Source: Nectonema munidae (taxonomy: Eukaryota > Nematomorpha > Nectonematoida > Nectonematidae). Taken from it: a stretch of DNA of 64,000 nt. Under the pieces are notes generated by a model. It was not told where the DNA came from. It saw nothing but the letters and a program-made list of their open reading frames with translations, and ran no database searches. Position numbers and translations under genes: made by a program. Position 1 is the stretch's first letter; each line of letters begins with the position of its first letter. Shown in pieces: positions 38,001 through 49,269 of this stretch. The stretch is taken from contig JAUIRK010000014.1 of the NCBI GenBank assembly GCA_030549495.1, positions 1,150,501 to 1,214,500 of the forward strand, read 5' to 3'.

Positions 38001-41000
38001 TATGTTTATAATATCCAATACAAAATTCTACAAAAAGATTTTCAACAAAAAGTGTTAAAATACTGTTAAAGTTTGAAAAAAAGTATTGAACAATTATTTA
38101 ATCAAAATTTAGAAACTGGTGTATTTACCAATTCTGTTGTTTTCTGTTTAAAGTCAGTTTCTTGCGCTGTTCCAAATCTATGGGAATTTGGAAAATGACC
38201 TTTAAAGATCAGCAAAGTAGGGAGTAGTTAATAATTTATACACCAAATTTCAAAAACCCCTATGGCACTAAAGAATTTTGCTGTCGTCTGTTTTTAAAAA
38301 TGACATTTTAAATCAAACTAAAAATTTCCCTAAAAAATTCTAGCAAAGAAAAAAAATGTTTATATTATTTTTGAATTTTTTTCAAAAAATTAGTAAAATT
38401 AAGCAAATAAACACTTTATAACTTTTTTTTAATATGAAAAAAAAATTGAAAAACCCAGTTAATGGGTTTTATGAAGATGGTTTTCAAATCGCTAAGCCTG
38501 CTCTGGTTCAAACATCTGAATACATCAGGGTTCTAACAGCGATGCATTGTTATCGATTATTATTATTCGTTACTGTTTATTTGAAAGAAATTTGGAGAAA
38601 GTTTTAAACTTATAAATGATAAAATTGCTGTTTATTCTTAACATTTTCATGTGATGAAGTATTCTTTGAACAAACAGGCTTTGGACTATCATTCTTTAAA
38701 CTAATTTTTAAATTGAACGACCTATAGGTTTAATTAGCATCTCGGTTAAAGGCACATATAAATAAAGTTTATGCAGATAATTTGAAAAATAATGCTAGCG
38801 TTTGTTACTATTTATAAATATAAAAACGTGAACAATTATATTAATAAATACAAATGTGTACATAAACAAAATGTAAGAGCATCTAAAAGCTATCTGTTGA
38901 GCAAATAAAAGTTATTTATTGAAAAACTAAAAAAAATACAAAACAAAAAATATATTTGATGAGAAATATAAAGAAAAAATATAAATTATGAAAATGTTAG
39001 AAAATATAGGAGAAAAAAATACCAGAATAATCAGACGATATCTAATGTAAAGCAGAAGATTTGTATTAAAGAGCTTTGACGCAGACGATTTTATTTTTGT
39101 AAAGTCGACATTGGGCGTTAACGGGTTAAAATGGATAAAAAAAACTTAACAAAATATAAGATAAAAGAGCAAAATTTATTATAACTCACACATAGTTAAC
39201 TTTGAAGAAAAAGTTAGAAGTATAATTTATAACAAAGGATAAAAAAATTCAACAAAAACACACATATATATAGGATACGTTTTTAATGTAGATCTATAGT
39301 AACGCCATGGAAGGAAAAAATATATCAAGAGTTCTATGAAGAAAAACCAAGAACACATTTCGCATTATTCTCATAGCTTTGAAGTGAATCAACATAAAGT
39401 AGTGAAATGATGAAAAGGAATATATGTATATTTTAAAAATAAAAAAACAAAACAAAAGTTTATCCATCATAAAACAGGTATAAAATAGTGAAATTTCTTC
39501 AGGAGGTTTTATGTGATGAATATGTATTGTATGACAATGGCGTAAATTTTAATTATATTTTTAGTTTAGGGATTGTTAGTTTTTATTGGATAATTTAATT
39601 TCCTACTGAAATATATTATATTAATATGAAAAAAAGTTTTATATTCTTGGGGTGGTTATGCTTCAGGAGTTCTTTAGTTGGTAGGAAAAAACTTTGCTGG
39701 CTGGTTGTTCTTCAGGAGATCCAAAAATCCTTACATTTACGTTTGAAACTCTTAATATTTTTCAAATATCTATCTGATGTGTAAAGGTAAAGCATTTCAG
39801 ATTTTAATAGATTTCTTATAAAAACTTTTATTACTTGTAACGTATTTTTACCTTACATTACGTAAATTGTCATTATGAAAGTTAACATTTTCACTATACT
39901 CAAAGTTGAACTCATTATCTAGGTTAAGGCATTTATACACAAAATTAGATAATTACATATCATTAATTTGTCTGATACTAGGAATTTTGTACTCGTTTCT
40001 AATAAAGAAATCGATTGAATGATAATTAACATTTAAAAGAAGCGTTTTCTAATACACTCAATTCCAAGAGCTATTAAGAGCTCAACAAGGGGACAAAATG
40101 ATTCATATATGATAGATCACTACTCATCAGATGTAATTATGTCTTTATCCCTCCTTATTGCTATTTACCAGTTATTGAAACGGATGTTCAGTCTACCTGT
40201 ATAGTCTATCTATAAGATATGCTATACTCTAACCAAGTGAAGGTTTTATACCATGACTAAAAATGATCTCTTTTGTAAATCTTTAGGGAGCTGAATTTTT
40301 GGTTGAACCGATATTAAATTTGATGTTCGAATGTTAAACATGTCTTTGTCTTCTAAAGACCATATTGAAAGGGTTGTATTTGAGGACTCATTGGTAATAC
40401 AGTCAGACTTCATTTATCCGAAAGCAGATTATTCGACAACCCAACTATCCAATCCAATATTGATTAGGAGATAAAAGATATTTCTCTGCCTCTCATCTCA
40501 CTAATTGAAATGTATTGTTGTTTAAAATGAAAAAATATTCTACAAACTTTAAATTTATATAAATTAGCTATTCCAATCCCTAAGTTCTACGCAAAAAATT
40601 ACATGAAATGATATTAGTTGAAATGATCATTTTATTAACAAAAATTTTAAGCAAAGTGTAAAAACATTGCCAACTATTCTAATAAATCTTGATAAAAAAA
40701 CTAAAACATTAAATAAAATGAATATCTAAGGATAAAGATGCTATATGTTTGATTTCTAGAATAAAAGACTTGATTGTTTAAATTAGCCCCGGCGCCCACT
40801 TCAGGTACGGTTGGGGGGGGGGGGGGGGGGGGTGGCAAAACTGATTTTAATGGGGTCAGGAATATAAGAAAGTGTATACATTTATATATTTCAAAGGAGT
40901 TTCGGTACTTTTGGGTTATCTCTCCCCCCCCCCCCTAAAAAAATTTTTTTTTTTTTTATTAATGAAAAAAAATAATAAATAATAAAATAAAAAAATATTT

Positions 41001-41031
41001 TTTTTATAAAAAAAATAATAAAAAAAAAATT

Positions 41032-41069
<38 letters not shown>

Positions 41070-42577
41070 ATAATTATTTTTTTTTTTTTTTATAAAAAAA
41101 TAATTTTTTATTTATTTTTTTATATTTATAATTAATTAATTATTATTTTATATAATTATGTAGGAAAAAAAAAAAAAAAAAATTTTTTGGGGGGGGGGGG
41201 GGGGGGGGGGGAGAAAAAGGAGTTTCAGATGGGCATAAATCCCTGGGGGCCTAGCTCCCTTGACCCCTTATCGACGGGATTGCTTACATTAATTAATAGG
41301 GATAACGATTTTAAGCTTTAAATTATAGAGTTCTTATATGGTTATGTGCTATAAAAAATATTCGCCTCGCTCAAAAATGCATGGGCTCTTATTCAAATGT
41401 GGCTACATTACTGCCTCTGATCAAATATAGCTCAAATGTGCATTACTATAACAAAGAAGTGGACAGTAATGAAAAAAAGATTTTAAATATTCATTCTAAG
41501 ACTTAACCTTAAAACAAGAAAAGTAATGTCGAAAATCTACTCAGAAGAATCTAACTGAGTCTTATGAAAAAATCATGTAAGAACATTTACTGGTATCCAA
41601 AGAAAGTAAATTCTTTGGATATACTTTCTTTGGATACCAGTAAATGTTCTTACATGAAATCTCAGAAGTCTTAACATTCTTGCCACAAACTTCTTATTTA
41701 TTTGTATCAATGCACATCTGTCACAACAAACATCTAGGCATACACATTACACATGCATACATGCGAATACACATTGACATTAGAGACCCATGCATTGAAA
41801 TACTTAAATCTTAAAAATAGCGGTATAGCAATTAATCTTTTTTATGTATTTTGGCTCATATATTCTACAAACTTTAAATTTATATAAATTAGCTATTCCA
41901 ATCCCTATGTTATACGCAAAAAATTACATGAAATGATATTAGTTGAAATGATCATTTTATTAACAAAAATTTTAAGCAAAGTGTAAAAACGGATATATGC
42001 TTTATATGTCAAGGATATATGTTTTGTCAAGTTGAAACTTTCTTCTCTTGATATAAACATCTAGTAAAGGTACCGTGGGGTGTTTTCATCGAAAAGACAC
42101 AAGAGTGCTGCTTGTAAAAAGAAAAACAGGCTGCCAAAAAGAGTTGTAAAGAATAGAGTTAAGATTTCATATTGTAAAATATTGCGGCACATCTTCCCTG
42201 CCCCAGATTCCTTCAATTTATTTTTCTTTATAGCTTTCGGCTGTTGTTACAATTTTTTTTTATAGAAAAGTCCGAATCAAAGTAAATATAGCTTTCAGGA
42301 TTTGATCAATTTGTCTGATAAGAGGTTTTTGCAAAAAAACACCAGAAACTCCTTCACACTCAGCGAATACAATGTTTTCAAAGAAGCTCTGCACGTTGAA
42401 AGACAAGCCATCATTAAACAGGAAAGGGAAGAAAACGATGAAGACGAGGATGATGATGAGCCCGATGTCAATAATCTCCGTTGTGAAGAAGATAGTGAAT
42501 CAGATGACGATGAAACAACGTATACTGTCCATAGAGATGAGGATGAAGATATTGAAGAATCACAATTTTCCAAATAG
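35007..42577 (+). CDS. MTERF4: Mitochondrial transcription termination factor 4 homologue (3 exons)
   Basis: Exons are 35007-35594, 37443-37718 and 42266-42577, all joined in phase 0 with GT-AG introns of about 1.85 and 4.55 kb. The product is 391 residues (human 381). The N-terminus (MLSNIFTSSIRCVTVRN) has Arg and Ser and no acidic residues for about 45 positions, like a mitochondrial targeting peptide. mTERF helical repeats follow (DDLITMLLTSQPSLVFLP, SPSQIISILRYNPMILEM, VWVAKILSYDPK). The family's terminal block is RHTFLLRAGLFIRPDP, then DLINLSDKRFLQK and FTLSEYNVFKEAL. The last 50 residues are an Asp/Glu-rich tail, as in MTERF4 but not in MTERF1-3. In mammals MTERF4 binds the rRNA methyltransferase NSUN4 and is needed for mitochondrial ribosome assembly. 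Intron 1 and intron 2 carry repeats. The last exon was joined through the acceptor at 42264-42265. Confidence 0.85.
36909..37098. repeat. 50-bp inverted repeat in MTERF4 intron 1
   Basis: 36909-36958 and 37048-37098 are near-perfect inverse copies. They share CTAGAAAAAAATACGA, ACAATACAAAATGCAGGAG and ATTTATTAA, with about 90 bases between them. It is non-coding and probably the core of a fold-back element. Possible outer ends with GACAAGCCGACTT (near 36508) and GGACGAAGTCGGATT (near 37367) are imperfect. Confidence 0.6.
37719..40530. other. MTERF4 intron 2, first part
   Basis: Mostly unassigned A+T-rich intronic DNA. It contains the TTAA-ended repeat at 39020-39129. No other gene is visible on either strand. 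Confidence 0.4.
39020..39129 (+). repeat. TTAA-ended repeat, copy 1 (pair with 60790-60909)
   Basis: This about 110-base stretch matches 60790-60909 in direct orientation: ACCAGAATAATCAGA-like start, TTAAAGAGCTTTGA, CGCAGACGATTTTATTTTTG, GTCGAC, GGGCGTTAACGGGTTAA. Read inward from the right end it begins TTAACCCGTTAACGCCC, a form expected of a piggyBac-type terminus at a TTAA site. Confidence 0.6.
40535..40665 (+). repeat. Young dispersed repeat, copy 1 (short form)
   Basis: Near-identical to the first about 130 bases of 41860-42068: ATTAGCTATTCCAATCCCTA, ATTACATGAAATGATATTAG, TTAAGCAAAGTGTAAAAAC. It lies in MTERF4 intron 2. Confidence 0.8.
40813..41215. repeat. Homopolymer and low-complexity tract
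   Basis: Runs of about 22 G, 14 C, long mixed A/T tracts and about 24 G lie within 400 bases. Such sequence is prone to polymerase slippage and assembly error. Tract lengths should not be trusted. It is in MTERF4 intron 2 and has no coding role. Confidence 0.8.
41310..41545 (+). repeat. Dispersed repeat, copy 2 (pair with 32670-32905)
   Basis: Direct repeat of 32670-32905 with scattered substitutions and small gaps. It lies inside MTERF4 intron 2 and is non-coding. Confidence 0.7.
41573..41657. repeat. Perfect 36-bp palindrome derived from a LINE
   Basis: Arms 41573-41608 and 41622-41657 are exact inverse copies separated by 13 bases. The right arm (TACTTTCTTTGGATACCAG, GTAAATGTTCTTACATGA) matches LINE copy B at about 29530-29563 with one visible difference. 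There it encodes LSLDTSKCSYMI, just downstream of the YADD box. It therefore looks like an inverted duplication of a LINE RT fragment within the MTERF4 intron. Confidence 0.85.
41860..42068 (+). repeat. Young dispersed repeat, copy 2 (long form)
   Basis: About 209 bases, nearly identical to 43121-43307 over their overlap. It ends in the same place (TATAAACATCTAGTAAA), after which the two copies diverge abruptly. The last exon of MTERF4 starts about 200 bases further on. Confidence 0.8.
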
Positions 42578-42608
42578 CATATCCTTGTAAAGTTTATTTA
42601 TTAACATA

Positions 42609-42614
42609 AATAAA
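42609..42614 (+). terminator. Poly(A) signal of MTERF4
   Basis: AATAAA lies 32 bases after the MTERF4 stop codon. Confidence 0.5.
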
Positions 42615-42879
42615 TTTTACTTCTCACATATATATTTCATAAGCGACTAGTAGTGGGTAATGTTTTGCTTTTTGTGATGATTTTATACAGAATGTATTGA
42701 TGTAATGCATGAAAAATATATCCAAATGGAAGTAAAACATTTGCTTCACTTGAAAAACGAAATGGCCACTTAGTATTTTGCTTGACTATAACAGGATGAG
42801 CATTTTTTTAACTTTATTTATATATAAATAAAGTAGCACTGCATCATTGAAAAAGACGTGGAAATTATAAAAAGTAAAT

Positions 42880-45330
42880 TCAGAAGTAAAATGTCTTTAT
42901 TCAAATAAAAATTTTTGGAGATAAATTTTCGACCACTATGGTCATCGACCAATCTTCAACTATAAACTAGAGAAGAAGGGTGGCGACTTGCTGTTAATTA
43001 TATGATATAAAAGTAAAATAGCATCATATTGTTATAGTTATGGCAGACATAATGTTGATAAAAGAAATTTTCTTCTTACTTATGAATAAATTCAAAAGTT
43101 AAAAAAAAATGATCAAAGACATATAAATTAGCTATTCCAATCCCTAAGTTATACGCAAAAAATTACATGAAATGATATTAGTTGAAATGATCATTTTATT
43201 AACAAAAATTTTAAGCAAAGTGTAAAAACGGATATATGCTTTATATGTCAAGGATATATGTTTTGTCAAGTTGAAACTTTCTTCTCTTGATATAAACATC
43301 TAGTAAATTTATTAGTAATAGTGAGAGATAAAATTAACAAAAGCTGATGAAGGTGGTAAGATAGTAGTACTTGATAAAGATAGTTATGCCGACAAATTAG
43401 AAGAAGTTTTAAATGATAAGAGTAACTTTTTAAAAATTGGTAGTGTTGAACTTCACGATGAGACAAGTAAAATAGAATGTAAACTGAGAATGTTTCTTTC
43501 CGAAAATGGAAAAACTGAATCGAATTGATAGAGAAATTAAAAATAAATTGTGACCGATAGGAAGTCAGAGATGTCTACTATATGGATTACCTAAAGTTCA
43601 TAAGGAGGGTATTCCAATTAGACCTATACTTTCTATGATCAACTCTAGTTATCATAAAGTCGCTAAATATATTAATACTTTACTTAAACCTGTGCTAGAC
43701 TACTATAGTAAAAATAGCGTGAAAGATAGCTTTACGTTTGTTGAAGAGTTTAAGGATCTGAAGGTCAATAGTACGTATAACTTCATGGCATCTTTTGATG
43801 TTAGTAGTTTATTTACTAACCTTCCACTTGAAAAAACTATAAACATTTGCTCAAATTTTTTGTATAATTCAAATGATAAAAACTAGAAATCGATAGAAAT
43901 ACATTTGAATATTTAATTAAGTTCTCAACAAAAAATGTAGAATTTAGCTTCAATGATATGATATATAAACAGGTTGATGGGATAGCTATGGGATCCCCAC
44001 TTGGGCCAACTCTAGCGAATATTTTTCTTGGATTTTATGAGGAAATTTTTTTGAATTATGTTAAAAAGAATGAATATAACTTATATTATAAACGTTATGT
44101 TGATGACATTTTTTTGATTTGCCAAGATGAAAAAGTATGTAACACATTGCTTGCTTATTAAAATAGTCTTCATAAGAATTTACTCTAGAAAAAATGATAG
44201 ATAAAAAAATATCATTTTTGGATGTTGAAATTATCAAATTAAATGATAAAGATTTTGCTACAAGGCTTTATATTAAGCCAAGCTCTTCTCAGCAGTATCT
44301 GAGATGTTTCTTTTTCACCTAGAAGATACAAAATAAATTTGGTTAAATGTTTGATCAATAGAATTTGTAAAATATCTAGCCCCCAGTTTTTGAAGTATGA
44401 TATAAATCGTGTAAAAGAAATTTTGTTAAAGAACGGATACCCAGCACATTTTATCAAAAAATATGTTGATGAAGAATTAAATAAAAACAATAAAGTCATT
44501 TATGATATTGTTGAAAGGAGAAAAGTTTACCTTTCCTGGGAGATATAGTTTCCAACAAATATGATAATATTTTGAAAAAATTGGTTAAAAATGTTGCCCC
44601 TTCTATTAATTTAAGGTTGATATATTTAACTAATAGAATGTTTCCAAGAGCCACTAAAGATGTTATTTCAAATTTTGATAAAAAGAATTTAATTTATAAA
44701 TTTAATTGCGGATGTGGAGCATCCTATATTGGAAGAACATCCCAACGCCTCAAGGATAGAATTGAAGAGCATGTTGCATTAATAGTGAGAGATAAAAATA
44801 GGGCGCTCTCTAATGAAGAATGTAGAAATTTATATAATATAAATAATTTCATCATTATAAAAAGATGTATTATAATGTGAGGCAATTAAATATATTAGAA
44901 TCACTTGAACATACTCCAAATTTATGTAAATAGAAAGAATATTTATACCACATAAAATTATTTATATTGTATTTACATATTATATTTTTTATATTATATA
45001 CTAATATATTTACTATTCCTTTTATTTTATTTTTTATAATTTAATTAAAGATAGTTTAATTGTTATTTTTAACATCCTTTGTATTTAGCTGATGAGAAAA
45101 GATGAAAAACATGTTTTCTAAATCCTCCTAATTAAGTGTATTATAACTTTCAACTCCTTGTTCCTTATGATAGACATATGTATTAAGATTAGTTCACAAA
45201 TATATAGCTTAGTATATATAAACATTCATATAGCATAGTATATATCCTTCTCCAGTTGGTAAGTTGAAGATCAGTGACTGGGCGAAAGTTTATCTCTAAA
45301 AAATTTTATTTGAATAAAAACTTGATTATT
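42880..45330 (+). mobile_element. Penelope-like retroelement, broken copy with RT and GIY-YIG domains
   Basis: Coding pieces in order: an N-terminal region near 43330-43520 (GGKIVVLDKDSYADKLEE), then GLPKVHKEGIPIRPI and FMASFDVSSLFTNLPL. The RT core follows with GIAMGSPLGPTLANIF and RYVDDIFLI (about 43975-44120), then ISFLDVEI. The last is a GIY-YIG nuclease with CGCGASYIGRTSQRLKDRIEEH (about 44700-44770). RT plus GIY-YIG defines Penelope-like elements. The ends are related in inverse orientation: about 42890-42960 (TTATTCAAATAAAAATTTTT, GATAAATTTTCGACC) mirrors about 45245-45320 (GCGAAAGTTTATCTC, TTTTATTTGAATAAA), as the family's pseudo-LTRs often are. The copy is interrupted in a few places and not functional. 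It lies just downstream of MTERF4. Confidence 0.85.
43121..43307 (+). repeat. Young dispersed repeat, copy 3
   Basis: Matches 41860-42068 (lacking its first 20 or so bases) and ends at the same TCTAGTAAA. It sits inside the Penelope-like element, directly before its first coding block, so it may be part of the 5' region of that family or a separate insertion. Confidence 0.75.
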
Positions 45331-46079
45331 ATCTATCTCTTTGAGTTGAGGACGAGAAATAAGAATTTACATATGAATTTTTATTAAAAAATGATCTCTT
45401 ATCAGCTTTGAAATCTTTCATATATACGATGAAAAATCACTGCAAATTCAATAATAACTGCTCAACAACTAAAAGGCGAAATATCTAAAATTTATATTCT
45501 CAAAATTAAAACACTTCACAGTATTGATAGTTTTCATTTCTTGGGAGACCGGTGTCACACTTTTTGCTACTCAAAAACGTGATATTTCATTTCAAAAGTT
45601 ATATACTCTTTCAGTTTGTTGCGATAGGAAACAAGAAATGCTCGCAAGTCTATGATTACCGTTTAACCGCCAATGGTCCACTTTTCACTTCATTGTCAAA
45701 ATCGAAATTAAAAACAATGAAACATATTTTAGGTTCATTTTTTTTCTTAAGTTCAATTGAAAAGTCTTTGAGATACAGAAATAAAACAAAAATAAATCAA
45801 ATGAAATTTTTTTATTAAAAATTATTAATTGATAAAAAATTGTGAAATGGTAAAAAAAGTAAATTTTATAAAATCCAAATTCTAGAAAAAAATATTCGAG
45901 CAATTCTAAAATATCCTTACAGTTCATGACATACTATCCTTATTTTTGTCACGAATGTGTTTCTGTAAAAAATAAATTTGAATATGTCGCCATTTTTTGA
46001 AATAACTCTTTTTTTATCATTCTCTTGCGCTTGCACCGTTTCTTCTTGTAAAGCTAAAAATATATAGACTTTTGTTAGT
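45331..46079. other. A+T-rich spacer before the piggyBac element
   Basis: Probably contains the left end of the piggyBac transposon, but no TTAA-bounded inverted repeat could be fixed. The 88-codon frame at 45552-45818 has no family features. Confidence 0.35.
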
Positions 46080-47780
46080 GTGGAGCCAACATTTTTCGTT
46101 ACAACTACTACTTTTTTCTTTATTATTTTGCGTTTCATTGATTTTTCCGTCAAAATGAAGTTCATGTATTTATCTTCCGCTTTGGAGCACTTAGAAGATG
46201 AGGTTTTTAAAAATCGCACTCCTATTGATTTAATTATACTTCCTCCTGATGAAGACAATGCTACCGATTCCGAAGACATTGATGAAAATGATATGCTTGA
46301 TACTTTTCCTCAAGATACCGGAGAAATAGAAGTAACATACTCTGAAGTAGAAGAAGATCAAGATAAAACCTGCAGATGGAAAAAAATGAAAAACTTTGAT
46401 AATAATTTAGCTTCTTATTCACACGTCGATTGTCCTCAGCTAGCCGAAGACGTAGCTCATGAACCTATTGATTTTTTTTTCAAAGTTTTCCCAAAAGAAT
46501 ACATGGAAACACTGGCAAAACTATCCACTTCTTATGCAAATCAAAAAAACGAAGCAATTGATCTGGAAGGACATAGGTATTTTTATCGGATTTGTTATTT
46601 TATCGGGGTATCATACATTGCCAAGAGAGGAAGACTTTTGGTCGACTCAATTAGACTTTGGAGTCTCATTAGTGAGTCAGGTAATATCGAGAAATAAAGA
46701 AGTACTTTCATCTTGACGATAATACTAAAATTAATTCAGAAGACAAAAGTAAGGCCTATTTATGAAATGTTAAACGCTAAATTTTTGAAGTTTAGTTCAC
46801 TTTATGAAGAGATAAGTATAGATGAATCAATAGTTCTTTATTATGGGCCTCATTCGTGTAAGCAGTTTATAAGAGGAAAACCTAGTAGGTTTGGCTATAA
46901 AATATGGTGCATGTGTTCCTCTTCTGGCTGCCCCTTGTCTTTACACATATATCAAGGTAAGGAGAGAGGTTCAAGTAAGATGCCATTGGGCATGCAAGTT
47001 GTAGGAAACTTTGTCCAAACAATTGAAAACCCTTTAAAACATACATTCTATTTTGACAATTTTTTTACATCGTACACCCTCTTAAAAACATTGAGCGAAA
47101 AAGGCATAAAAGCAGTAGGCACCGTTAGAAGTAATAGAACCGGTAAATGTCCATTGATTGAGGATAAAGAAATCAAGGTGAAAAATAGAGGGTATTACGA
47201 TTATAGATCAGATGGAAGAGTATATTTTTGTAAATGGAGGGATAATGCTTGTGTGAATGTTGGATCCAACTTTTGTACGCATGAACCTGTTGGAACAGTT
47301 AAAAGGTATTCACGTTTAGAGAAGAAAAAGATCGAAGTTAGCTGTCCTCACCTCATTAGCAAGTACAATCAAGGAATGGGAGGGGTTGATGTGTTTGACA
47401 AGTTATTGGCTGCTTATAGGCCTAAAGTAAAGGCGAAAAAATGGTGGTGGCCTTTGGCAATGCATGCAATAAACGTTTCGGTTGTTGGTGCCTGGAAGGA
47501 TTATGAAAGGACAAACACAGAAAAAAAATCATCTCATCTAAACTTCCGTAGAGAAATAACGCTACACTTACTTCAATTGAAAGGTTTGCAAACCAAGAGA
47601 AAACCAGGGCCTTCTTCTCATCTTTCTAAAAGTTCTAGAAGTGTGAATGGGCACTATTTAGTGTCCGTTTCAAGGCAACAACAACGAAAATGCGTGGTTT
47701 GTAAAAAAAATTCACTTTTATGCTGCTTTGCGTTCCAGAAAAACGTCCATCGAGACTGCTTTCCTCTTTATCATCAATAA
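46080..47780 (+). mobile_element. piggyBac transposase, lightly damaged
   Basis: The N-terminal part (46146-46697) has an acidic segment (DEDNATDSEDIDENDMLD). The core is split by one frameshift near 46580 and another near 46700: the middle piece ILSGYHTLPREEDFWST reads in a different frame from its neighbours. The rest runs uninterrupted at 46713-47780. Catalytic aspartates are in ISIDESIVLYYG, TFYFDNFFTSY and GMGGVDVFDKLL, and RGKPSRFGYKIWCM is strongly conserved. The C-terminus is a cysteine-rich finger (KCVVCKKNSLLCC, HRDCFPLYH). The full-length arrangement (about 560 residues) and few breaks suggest a rather recent arrival. It resembles PGBD-type proteins of other invertebrates. Confidence 0.9.
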
Positions 47781-48110
47781 CCACTTTTATTTTCTTTTGT
47801 CAATAAATGCTTGTTTTCAAAAATTTTTGATTTCACTTTTCGCCAATCGTCCACATATGGACCGGTCTGTCATTGCATATAAAACTTGTTCATCATCATC
47901 ATTTTTTTATATTTCATTTCAAGGTAAGTATATTTAAACTAAATATTCAAGGCAAAAGTTGAATAACACATTTTTAATAAGTTCGGCAATTAAACGGTGA
48001 CAAAATTAACCCCTTGACATTTTTCTTATACTGATATGCTTGAAAATTTTAGAAGCCTTGTTTTGTAACATCACCAGGCGATTTTGCACTCTTCAGAATA
48101 AACGTCAGAA

Positions 48111-48260
48111 AAAGGTACCTGGATGTTTTCATCGAGAAGGCAAAATTGCTCCGCTTGTATCGAACTATGAGGAAAGGAGGCTTAATGCAGGATCGAACCC
48201 AAGACCTTGAGTTATCGAATCCAGCATCCCAACACTACACAGGTCCCTAGTAGAGTAGTG
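48111..48260 (-). repeat. tRNA-derived SINE-like sequence
   Basis: On the minus strand a tRNA-like block reads GTTGGGATGCTGGATTC, then TCAAGGTCTTGGG and TTCGATCCTGC. GGTTCGATCCT is a good RNA polymerase III B box. The acceptor stem does not pair, so it is not a working tRNA. The flank at 48111-48159 resembles 42066-42116 (AAAGGTACC, GTTTTCATCGA, GCTTGTA), which supports a dispersed repeat. Confidence 0.5.
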
Positions 48261-49269
48261 GTACTTCTTCATTCCGAATGTGTTTATGTATTTACGGGCA
48301 GATTAATTATGAGTTTTTCTTTACTCTTTTCACCTACTTCTTAAATTCGACTTATAAATAAATTATAATCTGCGGATTTTGACGAGGGCTCACGAAACTA
48401 AATCAAAACAGTCCGGTTAACTGAGATGACGAGTGCTCTTCGAATAAGCATATGTTAAATATAATAGTGACCACACAAAAATGAGGGCCATCACAATATT
48501 TGATTTCCATTAAACCAAAAATAATAACTTATTTATAAATCAAAAAAGTCGACAGCAATATTATATACCATTTTCACTTCCGGCACACCTTTTTGCAATT
48601 CTGTTTTGAAATTGAAAAATGCATTTTTTCAATTTTTCTTGTACATTTTAAAATTTAACCATTATTTTTATATAAAAAGAAATTTCAATGTATTCAATGA
48701 CAAATTATTTGTATGAACAAAATTAAAAACCTTTTTTATGTTCCTTGTTATTTAAAAAAAAATTCTGTCGGTGGTTAGTATTTTAAAGCTTTTTCAAATT
48801 GATAGCTCAATAATTTAAGTTAAGGGATTTTTTACATTACTTTTGCTTAAAAAATTTTTGACGCAATTTTTAATTTTGGAAATCGCGTATTCAACTGCAT
48901 TAAGCATATGAGAATAAGGTGATAAATACCTCATTTTAAAATGTAAATCAAAATCTTATAAATAAAATAGTTGAAATGCTTCGAACGAAAAAATTTATTC
49001 TCTTTCAGTTCTAATTCTAAATTGTCAATATAAAGTTCTAATTGTATTTTTTGAATAGTTATTAGATATGTTTTTGATTTGTTAACAGTGCTTATTTCAT
49101 TAGTGACCAATAAGGCAATATCTAAGAAAATTTATACTGAAACCCATTTTCGATAAATTTTTCAATATAATTTGATTTTGAATAACTTTTTGAAATAAAA
49201 AGTAAATTTTGAAAATACAAAAAAAAATTAAAAAGTTGAAACAAAATTGATTCTCGATTTAGTAGGCAT
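48261..49269. other. Unassigned A+T-rich intergenic stretch
   Basis: No gene or defined repeat seen on either strand. Confidence 0.4.

Noticed and set aside
42295-42573. Serine-rich minus-strand frame opposite the MTERF4 last exon
   Set aside because: Antisense of the Asp/Glu tail; the + frame continues the mTERF family pattern.
45552-45818. 88-codon frame upstream of the piggyBac transposase
   Set aside because: Lysine- and phenylalanine-rich chance frame with no family features.
48189-48240. Functional tRNA gene on the minus strand
   Set aside because: The B box is good, but the acceptor stem does not form and flanks are repeat-like.
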